This document shows positions 53,346-64,000 of a stretch of DNA of 64,000 nt, one piece after another; within the stretch, counting starts at the first letter, position 1, and every line of letters starts with the position of its first letter. The DNA is from Progne subis subis (lineage: Eukaryota > Chordata > Aves > Passeriformes > Hirundinidae): assembly GCA_022316685.1 (NCBI GenBank), contig JAKJHU010000843.1:50013-114012 (forward strand). The letters are read 5' to 3'. Under the pieces are notes generated by a model. That model ran no database searches. It saw only the letters and a program-made list of their open reading frames with translations, and was not told where the DNA came from. The position numbers were made by a program, and so were the translations under genes.

Positions 53346-54716
53346 GTACACAGATTCTCCTGGGTGTGGGAGGACAGATTGTAAAGAGAATAGAGATAGT
53401 GCTGAAGGCAATCTCACCCCTGATAAATTGCAGCTGTACTAATTCCCAAGAGTGGGAACAGCCTTGCCCTTAATAGATCCCAGCTATGTCCAATGAGAGT
53501 GAGTGTTATAACACATTGGGTGAGCTGGGCAAGAGTCAGTTGGAGTCTGTCCGGCTGTGCTGGGAGAAGAAGGGTTCAATGCAGGCGTGTGAGGGACAGA
53601 TGGGGTGATTCAATGGTCAGGCAAGAGTCAGCCAGTCCTGCAGGAGGAAGAGAGAAGGAGCCAGAAGGCTGTGTGGAGCTGCCTGTGGGTAGGCTACAGA
53701 GAGAAAGGTTTGATCGTTTTTAGATAATATGGGACAGACACCTGCATCAGTCGTGGCCCCACTTCAACTGGTACCGTCTGTGAGGACCGGGTGACAATGA
53801 ATGGTGACCCCAAGGTGATCCTGGGAGATGACTACAGGCCTAAGAGCAGTGAGACTGTGGGGCCCAGCCAAACTGAGCCACACAGATAAAGAGCCTGAAG
53901 AGCTGAAAAGGGGGACCTGAGAGCAAAATAGGCAGACCTGAGAACCCAAAAATCCAGACGAGTTGCAGCCAGGTGGACCTGAGAGCCTAAAAGCAGTGTA
54001 GGCAGACCTGGGAGCCCAAGAGTCCAGATGACTCATGAGACACCGACCCCAAAGTACGGCTGCAGTTTGAGGGATCCTGGAGCAGCACCATGGTGTAGCT
54101 GGAAGCAGCGGCTGAGCACTGAGAGGCTGAGTTGGAGCTGCAGAAAAGGAATGTAAGAAAAGCTAAAAACTAATACCAAAAAAAAAAAAAAAAAAAAAAG
54201 GAGGTTACCGTACTCAAAGAGAATAAACATCATGAAAATGAGTTTAGAACTACACGAGGAGGAGCATTGAAAAGATCAAGAGGGAGAGAAACAGCAAGCA
54301 GAGGTGTTGCTTCAGTCGACAGAAGAACTGAAATTGCAGAAGACAAAAGTGACAAACATTGAAAAAGGAACAAGAAAATTTCCTAAAACAGCAGTGGGAG
54401 CTAGAGAGGGATTAGTTCTATTATTCAGGTCAATGTGTTTATTTACTGTTGAAACGTGTTCTATTCAAAAGTTAATATTCCATAGGGATAGATATCAATA
54501 GGCATAAGTGCAAAAGCTAGTATTTCATATAAGAGACTGATGTTCTATACTGTTAAAAGCAAAGCAAACAAAAACAGAGGGTTAACAATTATTGAGAAAG
54601 GAAAAGAAAAGGTTCTTATGCCACTGTGAACTTTCTCTGAGTCTACATTTCAAATACCTACAGGATAGAGGATTTCCCCTCAGGAGAAATGTATTTTTGA
54701 AACTTTTCTTGGTTGC
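53346..54716 (+). other. Unclassified sequence with internal poly(A), copy 1
   Basis: About 1.4 kb lies between the minisatellite and the next unit. It holds short repeated words (cctgagagc, ggcagacctg, agcccaagagtccaga) and a run of about 22 A at 54,177-54,199 followed by A-rich sequence. I see no coding frame, and no clear LTR or LINE signature. Confidence 0.5.
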
Positions 54717-55729
54717 CATGAGCTGCCTCTGCGCCAGAAGCCTGGCTGAGCTCAGCAGCACAGCAACGGCACCAGAAGTTTAATGACCCTCCTGTGGATT
54801 TGGTGTTGTTTACGTACAACTCAGTCCCTGAGAATGTGTTCAAAAAACTTCTCAAGAACTCCAAGTTAAATTAAAACTCCAAAGTTTCTTGAAGTTTTAA
54901 TGGGCCTCAGAGAGGAACCTGATGGAGAAAGTGTCCCCAGGTTCCAGTTGGAGCAGAACATGGCAGGCAGTGATGACAGGTGGGGACAAACAAGGCAAAG
55001 GTGTCTCTGATGCTGAACAAACCTGCATGTGTTTCAGGAATGCAAAGGGCCAAGGCCTGAGCCCCAGCCCCTGCCAAGGCAGATCCTGTCCCTCCCTCAG
55101 TGCTCAGGGCTCTTCCCAGGACACTGGGATGTGGGGATGTGCAATGCCAAGGGCAGCACCATGGGGCGGCCCCTGCCAGGCTGCTGAGCAGGGACAAGGA
55201 GGCAATGAGGCCCCAGGCGTGCCAGGGTCACTTGTCTCCTGCTCATGGCTCAGGCCCAGGGCCAGCAGCCATGGCCCAAGTGCTGCAGGAGTTGGCTGTG
55301 TCAGGGCCTTTCAGCTGCTGCCCATGCCTGTGCCCTCTCCAGCCCAGGCTGTCCTATGGTGTCCATGCCCTGCGCCTCTGTCCCTGCAGGCTGTCGTCAT
55401 CCCCGGCTGCCCCACCTCGCTGGCCCCTTCCTTTGCTGACAGCTCTGTGTCCTGCCTGCCTCTGCCTGGGCACACAAAGCCTTGGGCCTGCTCCAGGCTC
55501 CTTCTTCGGGATGTGTTGCACCACAGCCCAGCCCTGGGACAGAAATTCCTTTCTATCCATTCTCAGCCTGGGTATCCCCAGTTGCCCTTTGCATTAGTTT
55601 TTTCTTTTCTGGCTTTTCTCTGCTGTTTCAAAAGGATCCACTATCTCTGAAACCACCCTTCAATCCCACCCAGGCTCTTCCCTGCTGTCCTCAGTCTCCC
55701 TCCACTGAGCAAAGAGCTTTAAGCCACGA

Positions 55730-56440
55730 ACACCTGGACAAGAATCATGGTTCTTTCCTATAGGAAGGAAGCCACAGAACCCCAGGGTTTGAAGGCAGAT
55801 TGGAGGCACTCACTAGAGGCCAAGGAAAGGCCCAAGCTGTCTGTCCTTACAGCTTTTGTCTGAAAGGAACCCTTGGATACATGGGAATTCTGGAGGTGGA
55901 ATTCCATTTCAGCTCTGGGTGTCTGGACCAAAATGACAGATCTTCTCCACAGGAAGGGAAGGGCAGAGCCCCAGTGTTTCTAGACAGATGAAAGCTGGCT
56001 CTCAGGAAACCATGAGAACCTAGAGAATTATGTCAGCTTTTTTTCTGGAAGCTATCCTTGGATAAGGAATTTGAGGCAGATTCCCAGCTTTGGCCATAGA
56101 TGCCTGGATTTGAAAGATGTTTTTTCCAGAAGAAAGAAAGAAGGAAGAGAAGCATGGTCCCCCAGTGTTTTAAAGACAGATGAGGGGTGGCCCCCAAGAG
56201 GCCAAGGCCAGCCAGAGCTGTCTGTCCTGGCAGGTTTCAAATTGGGAACAATCCTTGGATATAATCAAATTTGGAGGTAGAATCACAACTTTGGCCATGG
56301 GCACCTGGAGGAGAAGGACAGTTCTTTTCCACAGGAAGGAAAGCATGGAACTCAAGGGCTTCAGAGACAGATGAGGACAGCCCTCAACATGCCAAGGTCA
56401 GTTGGACCAGTCAGGCAGCCCCCAGGAGGCCAAGACAAGC
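55730..56440 (-). repeat. About 180 bp tandem repeats, copy 2
   Basis: This is the same array as 51,480-52,200. A second empty retrovirus target is at 56,244-56,256. Confidence 0.8.
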
Positions 56441-56444
56441 AGAC

Positions 56445-57590
56445 CTATTCTGTGTTGGGGCCCTGCAGCATCACAATTGTCCATTGGTTCTATGAAGCCC
56501 CGTAGTATCAGAACAGATCTTTGTTTCCATGAGGTCCAGAAATATCACAGTGATCTCCTTGGATCCACAGTGTCACAATGGCCCCTTAATCCATGAGGCC
56601 TGGCAGTGTCACAATGGTTGCCTTGGTTCTATGAGGCCCTGTGATGACACAATGGCCCCTTGGTTCCATGGGGACTCAGTGTTCCAGAATGGTCTCATTG
56701 CTACCATGAGGCCCTGCAGTGTCACAATGGTCTCCTGGGTTCCACAACATCCTGCAGAGCCCCTGGATTCAATGAGGTCTCAAAGTACCATAATAGTCAC
56801 CAGGATTCCATCAGGCCTTACAGTGTCACAGGGGCACCTTGGATCCCTGAGGCCCTGAAGTATTGGAATGGAACCTTGATTCCATTGGGCCCCTCACTGT
56901 TTACATGAGTTCTTAGTTCCATGGAGCCCTGTAGTGTCACAATGGTCTCCTTGGTTACATGGTGACACAGTGTCACAGTGGTCTCCTTTGTTCTACAAGG
57001 CCCCAGAGTGTCACAATGGCCCCTTGCTGCCATGAGGCCGTTGCAATGTCACAATGGTCTCATTGGTTCCCTGATGCACCGTTGTGTAACAGTGGCACCC
57101 TTGGTTCCACAGAGTCAGAATGTCCTTGTGGTCTCATGGATCCCCACAGTGTCACTATGATCCCCTTGATTCCATGAGGCCCTGCTGTGCTACAATGACC
57201 CCTTGGTTATAAAAGGCCCTGCAGTGGAACAATGGCTCCTTGGTTCCAGTGGGTCCTGACGTGTCCTAATGGTCTCCATGGTTCCATGAGGCCCCACAAT
57301 GTCACAATGGACTTTTGGTTCCATGAGCTTTCGTACTGCCAGCAACAGTCTCCTTGGTTCCACAGTGTCACCATGGACCCTTTGTTCCATGAGGTTCAGT
57401 GGTGTAACATGGACACCGTGATCCCATGAGGTTCTGTAGTGTCACAATGGATTCCTTGGTTCTGCAGCCCTGCTGTGTCACCATGGACCCGTAGTTCCAT
57501 GAGGTTCCGTAGTGTCACCATGGTCCCTTTGGTTCCACAAGGCCTTGCTGTGCCACAATGGCCCCTTGGTTCCATGAGGTTCTGTACTGT
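56445..57590 (-). repeat. Minisatellite, 38-40 bp family, copy 2
   Basis: This is a near-identical copy of 52,205-53,345. Confidence 0.88.
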
Positions 57591-58960
57591 ACACAGATTC
57601 TCCTGGGTGTGGGAGGACAGATTGTAAAGAGAATAGAGATAGTGCTGAAGGCAATCTCACTCCTGATAAATTGCAGCTGTACTAATTCCCAAGAGTGGGA
57701 ACAGCCTTGCCCTTAATAGATCCCAGCTATGTCCAATGAGAGTGAGTGTTATAACACATTGGGTGAGCTGGGCAAGAGTCAGTTGGAGTCTGTCGGCTGT
57801 GCTGGGAGAAGAAGGGTATGCAGGTGTGTGAGGGACAGATGGGGTGATTCAATGGTCAGGCAAGAGTCAGCCAGTCCTGCAGGAGGAAGAGAGAAGGAGC
57901 CAGAAGGCTGTTGTGGAGCTGCCTGTGGGTAGGCTACAGAGAGAAAGGTTTGATCGTTTTTAGATAATATGGGACAGACACCTGCATCAGTCGTGGCCCC
58001 ACTTCAACTGGTACCGTCTGTGAGGACCGGGTGACAATGAATGGTGACCCAAGGTGATCCTGGGAGATGACTACAGGCCTAAGAGCAGTGAGACTGTGGG
58101 GCCCAGCCAAACTGAGCCACACAGATAAAGAGCCTGAAGAGCTGAAAAGGGGGACCTGAGAGCAAAATAGGCAGACCTGAGAACCCAAAAATCCAGACGA
58201 GTTGCAGCCAGGTGGACCTGAGAGCCTAAAAGCAGTGTAGGCAGACCTGGGAGCCCAAGAGTCCAGATGACTCATGAGACACCGACCCCAAAGTACGGCT
58301 GCAGTTTGAGGGATCCTGGAGCAGCACCATGGTGTAGCTGGAAGCAGCGGCTGAGCACTGAGAGGCTGAGTTGGAGCTGCAGAAAAGGAATGTAAGAAAA
58401 GCTAAAAACTAATACCAAAAAAAAAAAAAAAAAAAAAAAGGAGGTTACCGTACTCAAAGAGAATAAACATCATGAAAATGAGTTTAGAACTACACGAGGA
58501 GGAGCATTGAAAAGATCAAGAGGGAGAGAAACAGCAAGCAGAGGTGTTGCTTCAGTCGACAGAAGAACTGAAATTGCAGAAGACAAAAGTGACAAACATT
58601 GAAAAAGGAACAAGAAAATTTCCTAAAACAGCAGTGGGAGCTAGAGAGGGATTAGTTCTATTATTCAGGTCAATGTGTTTATTTACTGTTGAAACGTGTT
58701 CTATTCAAAAGTTAATATTCCATAGGGATAGATATCAATAGGCATAAGTGCAAAAGCTAGTATTTCATATAAGAGACTGATGTTCTATACTGTTAAAAGC
58801 AAAGCAAACAAAAACAGAGGGTTAACAATTATTGAGAAAGGAAAAGAAAAGGTTCTTATGCCACTGTGAACTTTCTCTGAGTCTACATTTCAAATACCAC
58901 AGGATAGAGGATTTCCCCTCAGGAGAAATGTATTTTTGAAACTTTTCTTGGTTTGCCATG
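57591..58960 (+). other. Unclassified sequence with internal poly(A), copy 2
   Basis: This is the same sequence as 53,346-54,716. The A-run here is at 58,418-58,439. Confidence 0.5.
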
Positions 58961-59201
58961 AGCTGCCTCTGCGCCAGAAGCCTGGCTGAGCTCAGCAGCA
59001 CAGCAACGGCACCAGAAGTTTAATGACCCTCCTGTGGATTTGGTGTTGTTTACGTACAACTCAGTCCCTGAGAATGTGTTCAAAAAACTTCTCAAGAACT
59101 CCAAGTTAAATTAAAACTCCAAAGTTTCTTGAAGTTTTAATGGGCCTCAGAGAGGAACCTGATGGAGAAAGTGTCCCCAGGTTCCAGTTGGAGCAGAACA
59201 T

Positions 59202-59729
59202 GGCAGGCAGTGATGACAGGTGGGGACAAACAAGGCAAAGGTGTCTCTGATGCTCAGCAAATCTGCATGTGTTTCAGGAATGCAAAGGGCCAAGGCCTGA
59301 GCCCCAGCCCCTGCCAAGGCAGATCCTGTCCCTCCCTCAGTGCTCAGGGCTCTTCCCAGGACACTGGGATGTGGGGATGTGCAATGCCAAGGGCAGCACC
59401 ATGGGGCAGGCCCCTGCCAGGCTGCTGAGCAGGGACAAGGAGGCAATGAGGCCCCAGGCCTGCCAGGGTCACTTGTCTCCTGCTCATGGCTCAGGCCCAG
59501 GGCCAGCAGCCATGGCCCAAGTGCTGCAGGAGTTGGCTGTGTCAGGGCCTTTCAGCTGCTGCCCATCCCTGTGCCCTCTCCAGCCCAGGCTGTCCTACGG
59601 TGTCCATGCCCTGCCGCCTCTGTCCCTGCAGGCTGTCGTCATCCCCCGGCTGCCCCACCTCGCTGGCCCCTTCCTTTGCTGACAGCTCTGCGTCCTGCCT
59701 GCCTCTGCCTGGCCACACAAAGCCTTGGG
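59202..59729 (+). repeat. 4.24 kb tandem unit, partial copy 3
   Basis: It matches 50,717-51,243 and 54,961-55,487, then stops abruptly after cacacaaagccttgg, where unique sequence begins. Confidence 0.9.
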
Positions 59730-60055
59730 TTTGGAACCAGGAGGATGAATTCAACTTTTACCATGCTTGTGAAGTTTTAACATGGGAACAAGGCATGCAG
59801 GGCCTGCTTTCCCAGCATGGACAGTGGGAAGACAAGTAGAAGACATCTGCTTCAAGAGTGCAGTGACAGAAAAACACAAGGAGGGAAACTGGGAACTGTG
59901 TGTGGGTTTTATGGTAATGGCTAATTTGTAATACACATGTAGCAAGTCTATAGAAGTAACACTCTTTTAGAATCATATGTCCATGGAGGTTATGAGTTAC
60001 CACACCTCAGACCTCAAGCCTGAATAAGAGATACCATCTTAATTGCAAATTTGTG
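59730..60055 (+). other. No gene recognised
   Basis: A short unique stretch with no repeat or coding signal that I can identify. Confidence 0.5.
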
Positions 60056-61335
60056 ATCAGGACCCTTATACTAATATTTGGTAAATTTGGTTACTGCAGG
60101 GCCTCACTGAATCAAAGATTCTTCTGTGATACCTTTGAACTTCATGGAAGGAAAATCCTTTTTTGACACAGCAGAACCACATGGAACCAAAGGTCCATTG
60201 TAATACTGCAGATCCAAGGAGACCATTGTGACACTCCGGAACCTCATGGAGCCCAGGGCCCCTTGTGACACTGAGAAACCTCATAGAATCAGAGGTACAG
60301 TGTGATAGAGAAAGGCTTCATGGAAACAGGAGTCCATTGTTACACTGTGGGGCTCTGTGGAACCAAGGGGACCACAGTGACTTTGCAGGGCCTCATGGAA
60401 CAATGGAGACTCTTCTGACACTTTGAGACTTTGAGACAGTTTGAGAAAGGGGACATTATATCATGTCAGGGCCTCAGGAAATCAAGGGGGCTACAGTGAA
60501 CACTGTGGGTGTCCATGGGATGAAGGGTCCATTCTGACACCGTGGAACCAAGGACACCATTGTGACACCATGGGGCACCATGGAACCCAAGCTCCATTGT
60601 GACACAGCAGGGCCTCATGAAACCCTGGAGGCCATTTGTACACCTTGAGGCCCTGGAAACCAAAGGGCCATTGTGGCACTTCAGAGACTTGTGGATGAGC
60701 CAAAGGGCCATAGTGACACTGTGGGGCTTAATGGAGCCAGGGGACAATTAAGGCACTGTGTTGCACCATTGAACCGAGGAGATCATTGTGACACTGCAGT
60801 GCTCCATGGAACTAAGGATTCATGGAACAGTGCAGGACCCCAAGGAACCAAAAGTGCATTGTGTCATTGCAGGGCCTCATTGAATCCTGGAGACTACTAT
60901 GAAACTTTGAGGCCTCGTTGAACCAAGAGGCTCTGCAGGACCTTGTGGAACCAAGGAGCCTCTTCTGTTATTGTGAGTCCCTGTGGAAGCAAGAGTCCTT
61001 TGTGATACTGCAGTACCAAGGAGACCCCTGTGGCACTGCAAGGCCTCATGGAAGCAAAGGGAACAATTGTGTTGCAATGGGGCCCAATGGAAGCAAGGGG
61101 CCAGTGTGACACAGCTGGGCCTCATGCAGCCAAGGGGCCATGGTGATCCTGAGGAGCCCAAAAGAACAAAGGGACCACTGTGACACTGCAGGACTATATG
61201 GAATCATGGAGACCATTGTGACACTGTGGGGCCCCATGGAAACACGGGGCCAGTGTCACACAGTGGGGCCTGATGGAACCAAGGATCCAATATGACACCA
61301 CCATTGTGACACTGTGGGGCCCTGTGGATCAAGGG
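60056..61335 (+). repeat. Minisatellite, 38-40 bp family, left-arm orientation
   Basis: Units such as ccattgtgacactgtgggg and gggcctcatggaacc run in the same direction as 1-745 and opposite to the copies at 52,205 and 56,445. They are more diverged than those copies. Confidence 0.85.
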
Positions 61336-61855
61336 AACAGGGAACAGGTCTGGATAGCTTGGCCTGACTGTCTCAACTGACCCTAGCATATTGGGGGTCG
61401 CTTCTCCTGCACCCCTGAAACACTGGGGCTCTAGGTTTTCTTTTCTATGGAAAAGAACCATCCCTCCTGCCCAGGCACCCATGGCCAGAATTGGTACTTC
61501 TCCAAAATTCACTGTAAGCAAGGGTTTCTCCCAGACAAAAGCTGCCACGACCCATAGGCCTGGCTTGCCTTGGCCTCTGGTGGTCGCCTCTAATCTGCCC
61601 TTGAAATACTGGGGATCGGTGTTTTCCTTCCTATGGGAAAGAACTGGCCTTCTCATGCAGGTGTTCATGGCTGAAATTAGGATTCTGCCCTCAAAATTCC
61701 ATATATCCAAGATATAGAATCCAAGGTATTTATTCCATTGCTCCCAGATGAAAGCTGATGGGACAGAGATCTCTGGTTTGCCTTGGCCTCTCCTGGCTGC
61801 CTTTATCAGCCCCTGAAACACTGGGGCTCCGTGCTTTCTTTCCTGTGGAGACTAT
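61336..61855 (+). repeat. About 180 bp tandem repeats, left-arm orientation
   Basis: Units carry tggcttgccttggcctctgg, gggaaagaactggcc and ccatatatccaag, in the same direction as 4,274-4,990. Confidence 0.78.
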
Positions 61856-62190
61856 GGTGACACTTCAGGCCTCCTGGATCCGAGGGACCGTTGTTATACT
61901 GTGGGAATTCATGGAACACGGGGATCAGTGTGGCACTGTTGGGCTGCATGGTCCCAAGGGGCCAGTGTGAAGCAGCAGGGCTTTGTGGAACCACGAGGCC
62001 ATTGTTGCATTACAGGGCCTGGTGGGACCAAAGGCCAATTGTCATCCTGCAGGGCACCGTGGATCCATGAAGAGCCCATTATGGCATTTCAAGGCCCCAT
62101 GGAATCATGGAGACCATGGTGACACTGCAGGGCCCCACAGAACCAAAGGGCCATTGTGACCCTGCAGGGCCTCATGGAAGCAAGGAGGGA
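61856..62190 (+). repeat. Minisatellite, 38-40 bp family, short array
   Basis: About eight units of the same family interrupt the 180 bp repeats. Confidence 0.8.
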
Positions 62191-62470
62191 TGGAACTTAT
62201 CTTGCTGCTTTGGGCTCCCAGGGGCCACCTGACAGGTCCAGCTGATCTTGGAATGCTGAGGGCTGCCTCTCATCATGGTGGGCTTAGTGCTTTTCTTCCT
62301 ATGGAAAGAAACAATCAGTCTTCCCTGGTGCCTGTAGCAAAACTTGACTCTCCCCCTGAAAAATTCCCTCTATGCAAGGGTTGTCCCAGACAAAAAAGCT
62401 GCCAGGACAGAGAGCTCTGGCTGGCCTTGGCCTCTGGTGGTCACCTCTCATCTCAAGGAAGCCCTGAGGA
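62191..62470 (+). repeat. About 180 bp repeat, last units
   Basis: The words gccaggacagagagctctgg and ctggccttggcctctggtgg match the array at 4,274-4,990. Confidence 0.72.
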
Positions 62471-63330
62471 AAGGATTTGAACAGGTTTGACTACTGGAAC
62501 ATCAATGAGTCTCTCATCCTCTGAAAAACTCAGATGCTCTTCTGATCATATGTGGGGGTTTTTGTTTGTTTGTTTGGTTTTTGTTTGGTTTTTTTTTTCC
62601 CATTGCTTATTATGCATGAAATATTATTTAGAGTTAAAAAAATATTTTTATTATCACTCTGTCAGTGTTATCTGTTACAAAACAACACTACATACAGATC
62701 CAGGTCACCTGCATAAGCAAATCAAGAACCCAGTAGGAATGATTTGTCCCTGCTCCCATCTGTCCCTTCTCCTCTGGAGCTGGAGGTGCAGCTCCAGCAC
62801 TTGGAGGGCTACAGGGGTCACAAGCTCAGCTCAAACACAGAGAGCTCTTGGACCCTGGGGTGCTTTTCTTGGCCCCTGCACGCTCACACAGGCTGAGATG
62901 GACACTGATGGTTTCTGTGGCAGGCTCTCTCAGCCCAGCCCAGCTCCCTCCAAGCTCTGCCAGCTGCCCTGAGCTCTCGGCAGCACCAAGGGCCTCTCCC
63001 CAGCACAGCCCAGCCGGCTCTGGCCCCACAGCTCTGCTCAGGGCAGGCTGCTCTGGGCAGGGGCCCCACGGCCTCAGCCCCTCGCAAGGGCACAGCAGCA
63101 GCTGCAGCTCAGAGAGGGCTCAGCCCCAGCCATGGGGGAAGGTGCCTGGCCAAGGGAAAAGGAGGCTCCCTGTGTGCCCTGCTCTCCTCTCCAGGACATC
63201 CTGAGAGCTCTGCAGCCCCTGCTGCCATCCCATCTGCCCAGGCCAGCACAACAGCCCCGGCCTTGTGGCCCTCAGGAGCTGTTCCTGCTCCAGGCCCAGG
63301 GCCCATCCCAAAGCTGGGGCAGCCAGAAAG
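62471..63330 (+). other. No gene recognised
   Basis: A T-rich stretch at 62,555-62,600 is followed by G/C-rich sequence open in several frames. No family match is seen. Confidence 0.5.
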
Positions 63331-63830
63331 CTGTGCCCATTTCTGGTCATTGTTGCTCAGATGAGAATGGATCCTCAGCCACTTCGAAGTTGCTGGTGAA
63401 TTTTACTTTTTCAGAGGCCTCTTCTTCCTTGAGTTCTTCAGTTGAGAAATCTGTTGACAAAGGCTCATTAACATTTGCTCAAAAAACACCAACAAGAAAG
63501 CCCATGGGAGTGACTCAACTCTTCAAATCTTTTGTGGGTAATTAGACTGATTTCAGAAGTGTATTCAAAGTGAATATAGTCTATTAAAAACAATGAAGAA
63601 ATAGTTGTTTTGTACTTTTTAGGTTTCTTTTCCTGTTTATAGATTGATATCAGCAATCCACAGTTGATATTGATCCCCAGCACCTCCTAGTGCAGTCTGA
63701 ATAGATCTCAAAATCAAGACCCTTCATGGCTGAATGATCAATCACACTTTGTCCCTACCCTCACGCCACCATTTCTCTCCTCCAGTCCCTGGGAGTCAGA
63801 GCAGCTGAGGAAAGTTTCTCTTCATCACCA
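63331..63830 (+). repeat. Diverged third copy of the 11.2-11.9 / 43.4-43.9 kb segment
   Basis: Shared words include cctgtttatagattgatatc, agttgatattgat and acccttcatggctga, in the same order as 43,530-43,640. Divergence is clearly greater than between the two arms. Confidence 0.75.
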
Positions 63831-64000
63831 ACAAATAAAAGTTGAACATAATGCTATTTCATACCCATCACAATTCTTCCCTAAGCTTTCTTTGCAATGT
63901 CCCAGGTGCATCCTCCATCCTCCATCCACCATCCACAAGGATTTCTCTTCAAAACCAGTTTTCATCAAAGATGATATATAGATATGAACAATCAAGGTGT
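63831..64000 (+). other. No feature recognised
   Basis: A/T-rich sequence with a short catcc-rich run near 63,910-63,940. Confidence 0.5.

Larger units (their letters stand above)
50717..54960 (+). repeat. 4.24 kb tandem unit, copy 1
   Basis: It matches 54,961-59,201 almost base for base at a spacing of about 4,240 bases (51,831 pairs with 56,071, and 54,304 with 58,544). Its first half is also the right-arm partner of 1-5,747 without the retrovirus. Confidence 0.93.
54961..59201 (+). repeat. 4.24 kb tandem unit, copy 2
   Basis: This is a head-to-tail copy of 50,717-54,960. Most differences are one-base gains or losses, for example at about 55,883, 55,980, 56,063, 57,042 and 57,795. There are few substitutions. 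Confidence 0.93.

Noticed and set aside
1..64000. tRNA, rRNA or bacterial-type operons
   Set aside because: I found no tRNA cloverleaf or rRNA words; gene structure with introns and LINEs is vertebrate.

Overview
The window reads as nuclear DNA of a bird, most likely a passerine. Four things point there: CR1 LINE fragments on both strands, an olfactory receptor gene of the avian family-14 type, PIM-like serine/threonine kinase copies, and a young endogenous retrovirus (ERV) with alpharetrovirus-like gag. Protein-coding content is low. Most of the window is repeats, segmental duplications and broken gene copies. Many long open frames are by-products of GC-rich or multiple-of-three repeats.

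The layout is a very large imperfect palindrome. The left arm (1 to about 26,373) is repeated in inverse orientation as the right arm (about 29,466 to 52,892). A spacer of about 3.1 kb separates them, holding CpG-rich sequence, a CTG run and a CR1 fragment. Position 1 pairs with 52,892, the receptor start codon at 7,001 pairs with 49,092, and 26,373 pairs with about 29,467. The left arm runs off the window. From the outside inward each arm carries: a 38-40 bp minisatellite, about 180 bp tandem repeats, a conserved non-coding block, an olfactory receptor, a CR1 LINE, LTR-like sequences, more minisatellites, an olfactory receptor relic, a PIM relic and a fuller PIM copy whose 5' side faces the spacer.

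The arms are not equal. The left receptor (7,001-7,933) is intact, while the right one carries a one-base frameshift. The left PIM copy is broken many times; the right copy has an intact kinase core but one frameshift in the glycine loop and no first exon. The left arm also holds a 3.28 kb ERV with two LTRs that look identical. It is missing at the matching right-arm site, where the empty target can be read, so it inserted after the duplication. It lacks pol and most of env, and it joins alpharetrovirus-like matrix and capsid to a gammaretrovirus-type transmembrane envelope segment.

From 50,717 the outer right arm is repeated head-to-tail as 4.24 kb units (50,717-54,960 and 54,961-59,201, plus a partial copy to 59,729). 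These units differ mostly by single-base indels. From about 60,056 the same minisatellite and 180 bp repeats appear again in the left-arm orientation, so the locus flips a second time. The single-base frameshifts may partly be consensus errors and should be checked against reads.
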